The position numbers were made by a program, and so were the translations under genes. This document shows, piece by piece, positions 31,862 through 41,462 of a DNA stretch of 64,000 bases. The stretch is from positions 1 to 64,000 of the forward strand of contig CAILZB010000027.1 of assembly GCA_903838565.1 (NCBI GenBank). Reading direction: 5' to 3'. Each line of letters opens with the position of its first letter. Position 1 is the first letter of the stretch. The stretch comes from an uncultured beta proteobacterium. Lineage in GTDB: Bacteria; Pseudomonadota; Gammaproteobacteria; Burkholderiales; Burkholderiaceae_C. Below the pieces are notes generated by a model, which ran no database searches, was not told the origin of the DNA, and was given only the letters and a program-made list of their open reading frames with translations.

Positions 31862-33223
31862 TTAACCCAAAAGTCGGGTGACATCGTTAAACAGCGCGAT
31901 CGACATCAGCATCAGGAGCAGCACCACGCCCCCTTTTTGCAGTCGATCCATCCAGGCCTCGGACACTCCTGTGCCGGTCAGCCACTCCCAAAGATAATAC
32001 ATCAGGTGCCCGCCATCGAGCACCGGCAGCGGAAGTAAGTTCAACACGCCAAGACTCACGCTGATGACGGCCAAAAACAGCAGGTACGAGGTGAGGCCCT
32101 GGCTCGCGGACTTGCCAGCATAGTCTGCAATGGTCAGCGGTCCGCTCAGGTTCTTCAGCGAGGCTTCTCCGACCAGCATCTTGCCCATCAGCGTCAGACT
32201 CATGGCGCTCATGTCCCAGGTCCGCTGCAGGCCCAACCAAAGGCCATCGATGGGGCTACGCTGGATCGTGACCCAGGTCGGAGCCGAGCCCACGTAGGCG
32301 CCAATCTTTCCCACCAGTTGGGCGCCGTCCTGGCGCAGTTCGGGCGTGACCTCGAGTTCCAGCAGCGCGCCCGAGCGCTCCACGCTCCAGTTCTCGGTCA
32401 ACGCCTTGCCGTCCTGGACCGAGGCGCGGATGCGTTCGCGCAATTGCCGCCCGTCGCCGATCGCGTCCGAACCGATGCGCAGCACCCGGTCTCCGGCACG
32501 AAGTCCGCTGCGCTGCGCCGCCCCATCGGCCTGCACCTCTCCGATCAGCGGCTGCGTCCAGGGGCCCGTCAGACCGATCTTGCGGTACAGCGCAGCTGTC
32601 ACTTCACTGGCTTGCAGCCCGCTCAGATGCAGTTGCGCGACGCGCCGTGCCGCCTGCTCTTTCGTCGCCAGTTCCAGCGTGACATCGTGCCCCTCGAGCG
32701 CGCCGCGGATCAACCACCGCCGCACGTCGTCATAGGACTGCACCGGCTGCAGGTCCTGGGCATCCAGGCCCGCACGGTCCACCCGTTCGCCACCCGACAA
32801 GCCGGACTGCGCCGCGATCGATCCAGGTTCAGGACTCGCCAGAATGGCGGCGGCCTCCTGCACCCCGCTCCATCCCACCACGGCATACAGCAGCACCGCC
32901 AGCACCAGGTTGGCCAGCGGCCCGGCGGCGACGATGGCAGCGCGCGCGCTCAAGGGCCGGGTGTTGAAAGCAAGATGCCGTTCATCCGCAGCAACGTCTG
33001 CCTCGCGCTCGTCCAGCATCTTCACGTAGCCACCCAAGGGAAAGACGCACAGCACGAACTCGGTGCTCGAGCCTTGGGGACGCCAGCGCGCAATGGCCGG
33101 TCCAAAGCCGATGGAGAAGCGCAGCACCTTGACGCCGCAGGCCACGGCCATGCGGTAATGCCCGTACTCGTGCACCGCGATCAGCAAGGCCAGCGCCAGC
33201 AGGAACGCCGGCAGGGTCATCAT
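31862..33223 (-). CDS. rseP: RIP metalloprotease RseP
   Basis: A 453-residue site-2-type intramembrane protease that releases sigma-E by cutting its anti-sigma factor. The zinc motif HEYGH is in the first membrane segment (about residue 18), PDZ domains occupy about 115-310 and the third zinc ligand motif is LLPLPVLDGGHL. Two ATG codons start the gene. It lies between dxr and bamA. Confidence 0.95.
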   Translation of the reverse strand: MMTLPAFLLALALLIAVHEYGHYRMAVACGVKVLRFSIGFGPAIARWRPQGSSTEFVLCVFPLGGYVKMLDEREADVAADERHLAFNTRPLSARAAIVAAGPLANLVLAVLLYAVVGWSGVQEAAAILASPEPGSIAAQSGLSGGERVDRAGLDAQDLQPVQSYDDVRRWLIRGALEGHDVTLELATKEQAARRVAQLHLSGLQASEVTAALYRKIGLTGPWTQPLIGEVQADGAAQRSGLRAGDRVLRIGSDAIGDGRQLRERIRASVQDGKALTENWSVERSGALLELEVTPELRQDGAQLVGKIGAYVGSAPTWVTIQRSPIDGLWLGLQRTWDMSAMSLTLMGKMLVGEASLKNLSGPLTIADYAGKSASQGLTSYLLFLAVISVSLGVLNLLPLPVLDGGHLMYYLWEWLTGTGVSEAWMDRLQKGGVVLLLMLMSIALFNDVTRLLG

Positions 33224-33241
33224 GCGCCAGCCCCTGGCATG

Positions 33242-34444
33242 TCAGCGGACCATTTCCTGAACCCGGGCCTGAGCAGCTTGGCGCGCGAGCGTGTCCAGCG
33301 CCAGCAGGTCGTCCAGGCAGCCCGGGCGTGTCACGGCAACGGCTTCCAGCGTGGCCAGATTGACCTGGTGAATCTGGTCAAAGCGGATGCGGCGCTCCAG
33401 AAACGCTGCCACGGCGATTTCGTTGGCGGCATTCAGCACGGCGCAGGTCCCGGAAGGTGCGCGCAGCGCCTCCCAGGCCAGCTTCAAACCGGGAAAGCGC
33501 CGCGGATGGTCGTGCGCGTCAATGGCCTCAAAGCTCATCGCCGGCAGGGTGCGAAAGTCCAGCGCGGCCGCGCCCGATGCGATCCGCTGCGGCCATGCCA
33601 GCCCGTAGGCGATCGGACCGCGCATGTCGGGGGTTCCCAGTTGCGCCACCACAGAAGCATCGCGGTACTGCACCATAGAATGGATGATGCTTTGCGGGTG
33701 GATCACCACCTCGAGTTGCTCCGGCGTGACGCCGAACAGGTACTTGGCCTCGATCACTTCGAGCGCCTTGTTCATCATCGTGGCCGAGTCCACCGAGATC
33801 TTGCGGCCCATCACCCAGTTGGGGTGCGCGCAGGCCTGCTCGGGCGTGACCTCGCGCAGGCGTTCGGGCGCCATGCTTCGAAATGGCCCGCCGGACGCGG
33901 TGAGGATGATCTTGTCGATGCTGTCGGCCCAGGTGCTGCTGTCGTCGGGCAGTGACTGGAAAATCGCCGAGTGCTCGCTGTCGATCGGCAGAAGCCTGGC
34001 GCCCCCCTGCCGCACCGCATCGAGAAACACCTCGCCGCCGACCACCAGCGCCTCCTTGTTGGCCAGCAGCAGGCGCTTGCCGGCGCGCGCTGCAGCCAGG
34101 CAGGCGGCCAGTCCGGCAGCACCGACGATGGCGGCCATCACGCTGTCCACCGATTCGTGCGATGCGATCATCTCGATCGCCTGCGAGCCCGACAGGACCT
34201 GAACCGCGAGGCCATTGTCCTTGACCTTTTGCGCCAATGCCTGGCCATGAGGCACACTTGCCATGACCGCGTATCGCGGGGAAAAACGAGCGCACTGCTC
34301 CAGCATCAACTCGACCTGCGTAGCAGCGCTCAAGGCGAACACTTCGAACCGATCCGGATGCCGGTTCAACACATCCAGGGTATTGGTGCCGATCGAGCCC
34401 GTCGACCCCAGCACACAGACCCGCTGCTTGGGGGCCGTGGTCAA
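33242..34444 (-). CDS. dxr: 1-deoxy-D-xylulose-5-phosphate reductoisomerase
   Basis: A 400-residue enzyme of the non-mevalonate isoprenoid pathway, converting DXP to MEP with NADPH. The NADPH motif is GSTGSIGTNTLDV, the metal site includes PIDSEHSAIFQ, and the substrate loop lies in WVMGRKISVDSATMMNK. The start is inferred to be a TTG at 34444 that overlaps the cdsA stop (TTGA). The frame stays open through cdsA, but those residues have no Dxr similarity. Confidence 0.94.
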   Translation of the reverse strand: MTTAPKQRVCVLGSTGSIGTNTLDVLNRHPDRFEVFALSAATQVELMLEQCARFSPRYAVMASVPHGQALAQKVKDNGLAVQVLSGSQAIEMIASHESVDSVMAAIVGAAGLAACLAAARAGKRLLLANKEALVVGGEVFLDAVRQGGARLLPIDSEHSAIFQSLPDDSSTWADSIDKIILTASGGPFRSMAPERLREVTPEQACAHPNWVMGRKISVDSATMMNKALEVIEAKYLFGVTPEQLEVVIHPQSIIHSMVQYRDASVVAQLGTPDMRGPIAYGLAWPQRIASGAAALDFRTLPAMSFEAIDAHDHPRRFPGLKLAWEALRAPSGTCAVLNAANEIAVAAFLERRIRFDQIHQVNLATLEAVAVTRPGCLDDLLALDTLARQAAQARVQEMVR

Positions 34445-35295
34445 GTCGCCCCCAGCGAATACAGCATCATGGCCAACGGCAACGTCGGCAGGAGCGCATC
34501 CACGCGGTCCAGTACGCCGCCGTGACCTGGCAGCAGAGCGCTGCTGTCCTTGACCCCGGCGGCACGCTTGATCAGCGATTCCACCAAGTCGCCGACCACG
34601 CTCATGGTAGCCATGAACAGCAGTGCCAGCACCAGCAGCCAAGTTCCGCGCTGGGCCAGGTGTGAGTAGAAACTGGGAACGCCCGCCGCCCAGAACCGAT
34701 CGGCCGCAACCCAGGCCGCAGCCAGTAGCAGCACGCCGACCATGCCGCCCCAGACCCCTTCCCAGGTCTTGCCCGGACTGATGCTGGGAGCGAGCTTGTT
34801 CTTGGCAAACCGGCCACCCCAGGTGCGGCCGGCGAAATAGGCAAAGATGTCGGCCACCCAGACCAGCGCCAGCACCGAGAGCAGGAAGTTCACGCCGATG
34901 ATCCGCGCCTGCGCCATTGCAAGCCAGGCCAGCCACAGCGCCAGCAGACCGCCCAGCAGACGCATTGGACGCGCGATGGTGGACCAGTGCGCGACGCCGC
35001 CGCGCAGCAGCCATGCGCCGAGCAGCACCCAGGCGCCTCCGGCTGCGATCCATAACCCGTTCAGTGGCGCGGACAACCAGCCTGCGGCCCAGCTCAGGCC
35101 GCACAGCAGCACACAGGCGAATGCAGCGAGCCAGCTTGTCAGCTGCGTGCAGCCGTTGAGACGGCCCCACTCCCAGGCGCCAGCCGCGATCATCACCAGC
35201 GCCACGGCACAAAATGCGCCTGGATCGTGGTACAGCATCGCCGGCAGCAGGATGGCCAGCAGCACGAGTGCCGTGATGATGCGTTGTTTAAGCAT
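34441..35295 (-). CDS. cdsA: phosphatidate cytidylyltransferase
   Basis: A 284-residue integral membrane enzyme with about seven to eight membrane segments, making CDP-diacylglycerol from phosphatidate and CTP. The C-terminal signature is complete: SLIKRAAGVKDSS then PGHGGVLDRVD. It normally follows uppS, but here its start comes only 26 bp after the frr stop. Confidence 0.94.
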   Translation of the reverse strand: MLKQRIITALVLLAILLPAMLYHDPGAFCAVALVMIAAGAWEWGRLNGCTQLTSWLAAFACVLLCGLSWAAGWLSAPLNGLWIAAGGAWVLLGAWLLRGGVAHWSTIARPMRLLGGLLALWLAWLAMAQARIIGVNFLLSVLALVWVADIFAYFAGRTWGGRFAKNKLAPSISPGKTWEGVWGGMVGVLLLAAAWVAADRFWAAGVPSFYSHLAQRGTWLLVLALLFMATMSVVGDLVESLIKRAAGVKDSSALLPGHGGVLDRVDALLPTLPLAMMLYSLGAT

Positions 35296-35304
35296 GAATC
35301 ACCA

Positions 35305-35331
35305 GGCGGTCAGAATAAAAGTCAGACCGCC
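35305..35331 (-). other. hairpin at the frr-cdsA junction, where uppS is expected
   Basis: GGCGGTC (35305-35311) and GACCGCC (35325-35331) form a 7-bp stem around an AT-rich 13-nt loop that covers the frr stop codon. It marks the point where uppS should be, and may be a weak attenuator. Confidence 0.4.
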
Positions 35332-35882
35332 ATGATGTCATGTTCTTTGGCCGCCACCAGCTGGTCGATTTCCACGATGTGCCGATCCGTGGCTTTCTGG
35401 ATCTCGGCTTCCGTGCGCTTTTGATCGTCTTCGGACGCCAGCTTGTCCTTGACCAGCTTCTTCACGGATTCGTTGGCATCGCGACGCAGGCTGCGCACGG
35501 CGATCTTGGCGCCCTCGCCTTCGCTGCGCACGAGCTTGGTCAACTCGCGCCGGCGCTCTTCCGACATCGCCGGCAGCGGCACGCGGATCAGGTCGCCCAT
35601 GGACGCGGGATTCAGACCCAGATCGCTGTCGCGTATCGCCCTTTCGATCTTCGCGCCCATGCCCTTTTCCCAGGGCTGAACGCTGAGCGTGCGCGAGTCC
35701 AGCAAGGACACGTTGGCCACCTGACCGATCGGCACCATCGAGCCGTAATAGTCGACGTGCACCGTGTCCAGCAGACCCGGGCTGGCGCGCCCGGTGCGAA
35801 TCTTGGTCAGGTTGTGTTTGAAGGCGGCGATGGACTGGTCCATCTTGGCTTGCGTCGTGGTCTTGATGTCCGCAATCGTCAT
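35322..35882 (-). CDS. frr: ribosome recycling factor
   Basis: A 186-residue protein that splits post-termination ribosomes together with EF-G. It has the triple-helix bundle features [19 protein letters not shown] and the C-terminal [16 protein letters not shown] helix. The ATG at 35882 is behind AGGAG. It follows pyrH in the rpsB-tsf-pyrH-frr order. Confidence 0.97.
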   Translation of the reverse strand: MTIADIKTTTQAKMDQSIAAFKHNLTKIRTGRASPGLLDTVHVDYYGSMVPIGQVANVSLLDSRTLSVQPWEKGMGAKIERAIRDSDLGLNPASMGDLIRVPLPAMSEERRRELTKLVRSEGEGAKIAVRSLRRDANESVKKLVKDKLASEDDQKRTEAEIQKATDRHIVEIDQLVAAKEHDIMAV

Positions 35883-35977
35883 CTGTCTATCTCCTGGCAA
35901 CAAATAAATAACGCCGCCGTTGACGTGAAAGGGTCTAACTGCATGACGCGGTGCGCTTCGCAGCCGCGGCATGAAGG

Positions 35978-36700
35978 TCAGGCATACACCAACGTGCCCT
36001 CGTCCTCGCCCATGACGACGCGCTTGAAAGCGCCGTTCTTCAAGATGGAAAATACCTTGATCGGCAATTTCTGATCCCGACACAGCGCAAAGGCGGTGGC
36101 GTCCATGATGCCAAGATTCTGCGACATGGCATCGTCAAACGAAATTTTGGCATAGCGCGTGGCGTTCGGATCTTTCTTCGGGTCCGCGCTGTACACGCCG
36201 TCCACCTTGGTCGCCTTGAGCACCACTTCGGCGCCGACCTCGGCACCACGCAACGCAGCGGCCGTGTCGGTGGTGAAGAAGGGGTTGCCGGTGCCGGCAG
36301 CGAACACCACCACCTTGCCCTCTTCCAGATACTGCAGCGCCTTGGGCCGCACATAGGGTTCGACCACCTGCTCGATCGCGATGGCCGACATGACGCGCGC
36401 CACCAGACCGGCCTTGTTCATGGTGTCGGCCAGCGCCAGCGCATTCATCACCGTCGCCAGCATTCCCATGTAGTCGGCGGTGGCCCGGTCCATGCCGACC
36501 GAGCCGCCAGCGACGCCGCGAAAGATATTGCCGCCACCGATCACCACGGCCACTTGCACCCCCAGGCGCGTGACTTCGGCGATCTCCTCCACCATGCGCA
36601 CGATCGTGCCATGGTTGATGCCGAAGGCATCGTCGCCCATCAACGCCTCACCGGAGAGCTTCAACAAAATGCGCTTATAGGCTGGCACGGCATTGGACAT
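35978..36700 (-). CDS. pyrH: UMP kinase
   Basis: A 240-residue amino-acid-kinase-fold enzyme phosphorylating UMP to UDP. Landmarks are [44 protein letters not shown] and the C-terminal [11 protein letters not shown]. It sits between tsf and frr on the same strand. Confidence 0.97.
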   Translation of the reverse strand: MSNAVPAYKRILLKLSGEALMGDDAFGINHGTIVRMVEEIAEVTRLGVQVAVVIGGGNIFRGVAGGSVGMDRATADYMGMLATVMNALALADTMNKAGLVARVMSAIAIEQVVEPYVRPKALQYLEEGKVVVFAAGTGNPFFTTDTAAALRGAEVGAEVVLKATKVDGVYSADPKKDPNATRYAKISFDDAMSQNLGIMDATAFALCRDQKLPIKVFSILKNGAFKRVVMGEDEGTLVYA

Positions 36701-36757
36701 GGTTGAGCTCCTGATGAGTGTGAATGGAAGGGTGGCGGTTCAGGCGAAGCGACAGGA

Positions 36758-37681
36758 TCAGGCGCCCTTTTGTGCCGCAGCCACGGTGGCTGCGACTTCG
36801 GCCGCGAAATCGTCGACCTTCTTCTCGATGCCTTCGCCCACCACATACAAGGTGAAAGCCTTGACGGTCGTGCCCGTGGCCTTGAGCATCTGCTCCACCG
36901 ATTGCTTGTCGTTCTTCACGAAAGACTGGTTGAACAGGGACACTTCCTTGAGGAACTTCTGCACGCCGCCTTCGATGCGCTTGGCCACGATCTCGTCGGA
37001 CTGAACCGGCTTGCCCGCTGCCACCGCAGTCGCTGCGTCGTCGGCTGCCTTGGCGGCTGCCAGCGAGCGCTCCTTGGCGACCAAATCCGCGGGAACATCC
37101 GCGCTGGACAGGGCCACCGGCTTCATCGCCGCGATGTGCATGGCAACGTCCTTGGCGGCGACTTCGTCACCTTCATACTCGACCACCACGCCGATGCGCG
37201 TGCCGTGCAGATAGGACGCCAGCTTGGAGCCGGCGGAGAAACGCTTGAAGCGGCGAAAGCTCATGTTCTCGCCGATCTTGCCGATCAGGCCCTTGCGCAC
37301 GTCTTCCAGGGTCGGACCGAAGCCGTCCTGGCTGTAGGCGAGAGCGCCCAGCGCTGCCACGTCGGCAGGGTTGTTCCTGGCGATCAGCTCGGCCGCCGCC
37401 TTGGCCATCGCGAGGAAGCCGTCGCTCTTGGTGACGAAGTCGGTTTCGCAGTTGACTTCGATCATGGCGCCGGTGTTGCCTTCGATGAAGCAGGTCACAA
37501 CGCCTTCGGAGGTGATGCGGGCTGACGCCTTGCCGGCCTTGTTGCCGAGCTTGACGCGCAGCAGTTCTTCGGCTTTTTCCATATTGCCTTCGGCCTCGGT
37601 CAAAGCCCTCTTGCACTCCATCATCGGTGCGTCGGTCTTGCCGCGCAGTTCGGCGACCATGCTTGCGGTAATTGCAGCCAT
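36758..37681 (-). CDS. tsf: translation elongation factor Ts
   Basis: A 307-residue nucleotide exchange factor for EF-Tu. It starts with the UBA-like domain carrying [19 protein letters not shown]; the core has [12 protein letters not shown], and the C-terminal dimerisation module ends with [13 protein letters not shown]. It lies after rpsB, separated by a strong hairpin. Confidence 0.97.
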   Translation of the reverse strand: MAAITASMVAELRGKTDAPMMECKRALTEAEGNMEKAEELLRVKLGNKAGKASARITSEGVVTCFIEGNTGAMIEVNCETDFVTKSDGFLAMAKAAAELIARNNPADVAALGALAYSQDGFGPTLEDVRKGLIGKIGENMSFRRFKRFSAGSKLASYLHGTRIGVVVEYEGDEVAAKDVAMHIAAMKPVALSSADVPADLVAKERSLAAAKAADDAATAVAAGKPVQSDEIVAKRIEGGVQKFLKEVSLFNQSFVKNDKQSVEQMLKATGTTVKAFTLYVVGEGIEKKVDDFAAEVAATVAAAQKGA

Positions 37682-37728
37682 CGTTATTTCTCCATCATCA
37701 ATTCAAAAAGGTTTCAAAGGAAAGAGCT

Positions 37729-37751
37729 AAAAAAAAGGGGCAAAAAGCCCC
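37729..37751 (-). terminator. intrinsic terminator or attenuator between rpsB and tsf
   Basis: On the minus strand GGGGC-TTTTT-GCCCC (37751-37737) is followed by a run of eight T residues, a textbook terminator. As tsf lies downstream on the same strand, part of the transcripts must read through or tsf must have its own promoter. Confidence 0.85.
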
Positions 37752-37783
37752 TCCTGATCGCGTTGCACGCGGCTCCTGGGTGA

Positions 37784-38536
37784 TCAAGCCGTGGCTTCTT
37801 GCACTTCCACAAATTCGTCACCGGTCTCTGCTGCGATGGCCTTGACCACTTCAGCCATCGGGTTGGCGCGGCCTTCCAGGATCGCGTCAGCGATGCTGCG
37901 GGCGTAGAGCGTGATCGCCTTGGCCGAGTCATCGTTGCCGGGAATGATGTAGTCGATGCCGACCGGGGAATGGTTGGTGTCGACAATGCCGATCAACGGA
38001 ATGCCCAGCTTCTTGGCTTCGGAAATGGCGATCTTGTGGTAACCCACGTCGATCACGAAAATGGCGTCGGGCAGTGCGGTCATGTTCTGAATGCCGCCGA
38101 TGTCCTTTTCCAGCTTGGCCATCTCACGGGCGAACATCAGCTGCTCTTTCTTGCTCATCGCGTCCAGACCGGCTTCCTGCTGAACCTTCATGTCCTTGAG
38201 GCGCTTGATCGAGGTCTTGACGGTCTTGAAATTGGTCAGCATGCCGCCCAACCAGCGCTGATCCACGTAGGGAACGCCGGCGCGCTGCGCTTCGGCGGCA
38301 ATGGTTTCGCGCGACTGGCGCTTGGTGCCGACCATCAGAATCGTGCCGCGGTTGGCGGACAGCTGACGCACATGTGTCAGCGCATCCTGGAACATCGGCA
38401 ACGATTTTTCCAGGTTGATGATGTGGATCTTGTTGCGATGGCCGAAAATATACGGGGCCATCTTGGGATTCCAGAAGCGTGTTTGGTGACCAAAATGGAC
38501 GCCGGCTTCCAGCATTTCGCGCATTGTTACAGACAT
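37784..38536 (-). CDS. rpsB: 30S ribosomal protein S2
   Basis: A 250-residue ribosomal protein, close to the family length. It starts [20 protein letters not shown] and contains [11 protein letters not shown], the coiled-coil extension and [10 protein letters not shown]. The ATG follows GGAG at good spacing. It begins the rpsB-tsf-pyrH-frr run and is divergent from the amidase. Confidence 0.98.
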   Translation of the reverse strand: MSVTMREMLEAGVHFGHQTRFWNPKMAPYIFGHRNKIHIINLEKSLPMFQDALTHVRQLSANRGTILMVGTKRQSRETIAAEAQRAGVPYVDQRWLGGMLTNFKTVKTSIKRLKDMKVQQEAGLDAMSKKEQLMFAREMAKLEKDIGGIQNMTALPDAIFVIDVGYHKIAISEAKKLGIPLIGIVDTNHSPVGIDYIIPGNDDSAKAITLYARSIADAILEGRANPMAEVVKAIAAETGDEFVEVQEATA

Positions 38537-38729
38537 GTTTAACTCCGAAGGTTGTTTCTAAAATCCAGTCCGTTTTGTGAATATCGGCTGCGCTTCTTCA
38601 AGCACTTGGCGCGATACTCACAACACCTTGGTGGGGCTGGTTTGCGATTTGTTTTGCAACCGATATCAGAAAAACTCTGCGGCAGCTGCAAAACCCAAGG
38701 ACTATACCATAGCGAAGAGGAAAAACCCC

Positions 38730-40085
38730 ATGATCGCCGACCTGACCAGCACCCGTGAACGGCTCAAAAACGGGCTCGGCAGCGCCGCACAGGAAATCGA
38801 AACCTGTATCGCCACTGCACAGTCCCCCGCCTGTGAACACGCCTTCGTGCGCACGATGTTCGACTCGGCCCGGCACACGGCCGCCGACCCGCGCGCGCCA
38901 CACCTTCCCCTGGCCGGTTTGAGCGTGTCGATCAAGGACCTGTTTGACATCAACGGACAAACCACGACCGCCGGCTCCGTGGTGCTGGCCGATGCGCCGC
39001 CTGCTGCGCAGGACAGTCTGGCCGTGGCACGCCTGCGCGCTGCCGGAGCCAGCCTGCTGGGACGAACGCAGATGGTGGAGTTCGCATTCTCCGGCGTCGG
39101 CACCAATCCGCACCACGGCACGCCCGCGGCTTGGGACGGCCGCTACGACATGCGTGTGGGCTCGGGCGGTGCCGCGCGCATACCCGGTGGATCGTCCTCC
39201 GGCGCGGCAGTGTCGGTGGCGACGGGCGCGGCCTTCATCGGTCTGGGCTCCGACACCGGTGGCTCGATCCGCATTCCTGCCGCGCTCAACGGCATCGTCG
39301 GCTTCAAGAGCACGGCGCGGCTGGTGCCGACGACGGGCGCCGTTCCCCTGTCGAGCACGCTGGACACCGTGTGCGCGCTGACGCGAACGGTGCGCGACGC
39401 GGTGCTGGCGCACGAGATCCTGGCGGCGCGCCGCGTCACGCGCAGCCCGGCACCGCTGTCGGTCTACCGTTTCGCCGTGCCGCAGACAAGCCTGCTGGAC
39501 AACCTGGAGCCGGCGGTGGCGAACGCGTTCGAGCGCACGCTGAAGGCGCTGAGCCAGGCCGGAGCACGGATTGAAACCGTGGAACTCAAGGCACTGGGGG
39601 AACTGGGCGCGATGCAATCCAAGGGCGGCTTCTCTGCCATCGAGAGTTACGCGTGGCACAGAAAACTGCTTGAGCGCCACGCCGAGCGCTACGACCCTCG
39701 CGTGCGTGCGCGCATCGCCAACGCGGCGAGCATGCTGGCTTGCGACTACCTCGAGCTGATGCGCACGCGGGCTGACTGGATATCCCGGGTGGAGCAAGCC
39801 TTGCAAGGGTTTGACGCCGCGCTCTCGCCCTGCGTGCCGATCGCGGCACCGCTGCTGGCCGACGTCGCGCCCGGACCTGAACGCGACGCGGAGTTCTTCC
39901 GCATCAATGGCCTGCTGCTGCGCAACACCAGTGTGGTTAACATGCTGGACGGTTGCGCCATATCCATACCCTGCCACGAAAGCGGCGAACGGCCCGTGGG
40001 CCTGATGCTCTGGCATGGTGCGATGCGCGACGACTCGGTCCTCGCCAGTGCGCTGCTGGCAGAAGAATTGCTATCGAGAAGATAG
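38730..40085 (+). CDS. amidase-signature family amidase
   Basis: A 451-residue amidase with the Ser-cisSer-Lys triad: Lys in LSVSIKDLFD, cis-Ser in GGSSSGAA and nucleophile Ser in SDTGGSIRIPAALNG. The preceding GAGGA supports the ATG at 38730. Relatives hydrolyse small amides; it is not a GatA, since no gatB or gatC is nearby. It is divergent from rpsB and followed by dadA 100 bp later on the same strand. Confidence 0.88.
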   Translation: MIADLTSTRERLKNGLGSAAQEIETCIATAQSPACEHAFVRTMFDSARHTAADPRAPHLPLAGLSVSIKDLFDINGQTTTAGSVVLADAPPAAQDSLAVARLRAAGASLLGRTQMVEFAFSGVGTNPHHGTPAAWDGRYDMRVGSGGAARIPGGSSSGAAVSVATGAAFIGLGSDTGGSIRIPAALNGIVGFKSTARLVPTTGAVPLSSTLDTVCALTRTVRDAVLAHEILAARRVTRSPAPLSVYRFAVPQTSLLDNLEPAVANAFERTLKALSQAGARIETVELKALGELGAMQSKGGFSAIESYAWHRKLLERHAERYDPRVRARIANAASMLACDYLELMRTRADWISRVEQALQGFDAALSPCVPIAAPLLADVAPGPERDAEFFRINGLLLRNTSVVNMLDGCAISIPCHESGERPVGLMLWHGAMRDDSVLASALLAEELLSRR

Positions 40086-40185
40086 ATTCTGCAGCGGTCG
40101 CAATGACGGCCTTTATTTTTCCTTCCGTTTTTCCAACATAGCACAACAACACCATGACACTCGACACAGAGCACCGGCCCACACC

Positions 40186-41436
40186 ATGAGAGTTGCCGTG
40201 ATAGGGGCCGGCGTGATCGGCACGACCAGCGCTTACGAATTGGCCTGCGATGGTCACGAAGTCACCGTGTTCGAACGCCGCGGCGCCGCCGCCGAGGAGA
40301 GCAGCTTTGCGAATGCGGGCGTGCTCGCGCCCGGCTACGTCACACCCTGGGCTGCTCCCGGCATGCCGGGCAAGGTGGCGCGCTACCTGTTCAGCCGCCA
40401 TGCACCGGTCAAGCTCTCGTTGCCACTGTCCATGGGCGAGATCACGTGGATGTGGCGCTGGCTGCGTGCCTGCAATTTGCAGAGCTACCAGGCCAACCGC
40501 GCGCGCCTGCAGCGCCTGGCCTTCTACAGCCGCGAGCGGCTGCACCAAATCAGCGCCGAGCTGCAGCTGGAATATGACCACAGCACCGGCTACATGGTGT
40601 TGCTGCGCTCGGAACGGGACAGCCGGCTGGCGCAGCCGGGGCTGCAGCTGCTGCGTGACGCCGGCGTGGCGTTCAGTGAACTCAGCCCGCAGGACGCGCG
40701 CAAGGTCGAGCCCGCATTGAATCCCGACACCGCATTTTTCGGCGCCGTCCATCTGGCGCAGGATGAGGTGGCGAACTGCCGCCAGTTCACCCTGCTGCTG
40801 AAGAACGAGGCGTTGCGCCTGGGCGCCCAGTTCGAGTTCAACACTGTGGTGCAGGGATTGAACCCCGCGTCTGCCACCCGCGTCCAGATCGAGGGTGAGG
40901 CCACAGCACGCAGCTTTGACGCCGTGGTGGTCTGCGCCGGAGTGGATTCGGCCAAGTTGCTGCGCGGCATCGGCTTGAAGATCCCCATGGTCGCGGTCCA
41001 CGGCTATTCCGTGAGCGCGCCGATACGCGAACCCCTGAACGCGCCGCGCAGCGCCGTCATGGACGAACGCTACAAGGTCGCGATCTCGCGCCTGGGCCAG
41101 CGCGTGCGGGTGGCCGGCAGCGCGGAACTGGGCGGATCCCTCGAGCACAAGCGCACATCGTCGCTGCGCACGCTCTACAAGGTCCTGCAGGACTGGTTTC
41201 CGGGTGCAGCGCAATTCTCCAGCGGCGTGCAGGAATGGAAGGGCGCGCGCCCGATGCTGCCCGACGGTCCGCCGATCCTTGGCGCCAGCGGCGTCCCCGG
41301 CGTCTGGCTGAATCTGGGGCATGGCTCCAGCGGCTGGGCGCTGAGCTGTGGCAGCGCGCGTGCCTTGGCCGACTTGGTGGCGCAACGCGCGCCTGGGCTG
41401 GACCTGGAAGGCCTGGGCGTGGAACGCTTGGGCTGA
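40186..41436 (+). CDS. dadA: D-amino-acid dehydrogenase
   Basis: A 416-residue FAD-dependent dehydrogenase that oxidises D-amino acids, such as D-alanine, to keto acids and passes electrons to the respiratory chain. The FAD motif is VIGAGVIGTTSAYEL. DadA-like signatures include SFANAGVLAPGYVTPWAAPG and the C-terminal LNLGHGSSGWALSCGSA. It begins at the ATG 40186; the upstream frame extension runs into the amidase. The nnr gene follows 26 bp later. Confidence 0.9.
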   Translation: MRVAVIGAGVIGTTSAYELACDGHEVTVFERRGAAAEESSFANAGVLAPGYVTPWAAPGMPGKVARYLFSRHAPVKLSLPLSMGEITWMWRWLRACNLQSYQANRARLQRLAFYSRERLHQISAELQLEYDHSTGYMVLLRSERDSRLAQPGLQLLRDAGVAFSELSPQDARKVEPALNPDTAFFGAVHLAQDEVANCRQFTLLLKNEALRLGAQFEFNTVVQGLNPASATRVQIEGEATARSFDAVVVCAGVDSAKLLRGIGLKIPMVAVHGYSVSAPIREPLNAPRSAVMDERYKVAISRLGQRVRVAGSAELGGSLEHKRTSSLRTLYKVLQDWFPGAAQFSSGVQEWKGARPMLPDGPPILGASGVPGVWLNLGHGSSGWALSCGSARALADLVAQRAPGLDLEGLGVERLG

Positions 41437-41462
41437 GAACCGGTTCGGGCCACAATGGCGGT

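Noticed and set aside
34445..35212. Extension of the dxr frame upstream through cdsA
   Set aside because: The extra residues have no Dxr similarity, and cdsA on another frame has a full family signature. The TTG at 34444 fits the family start.
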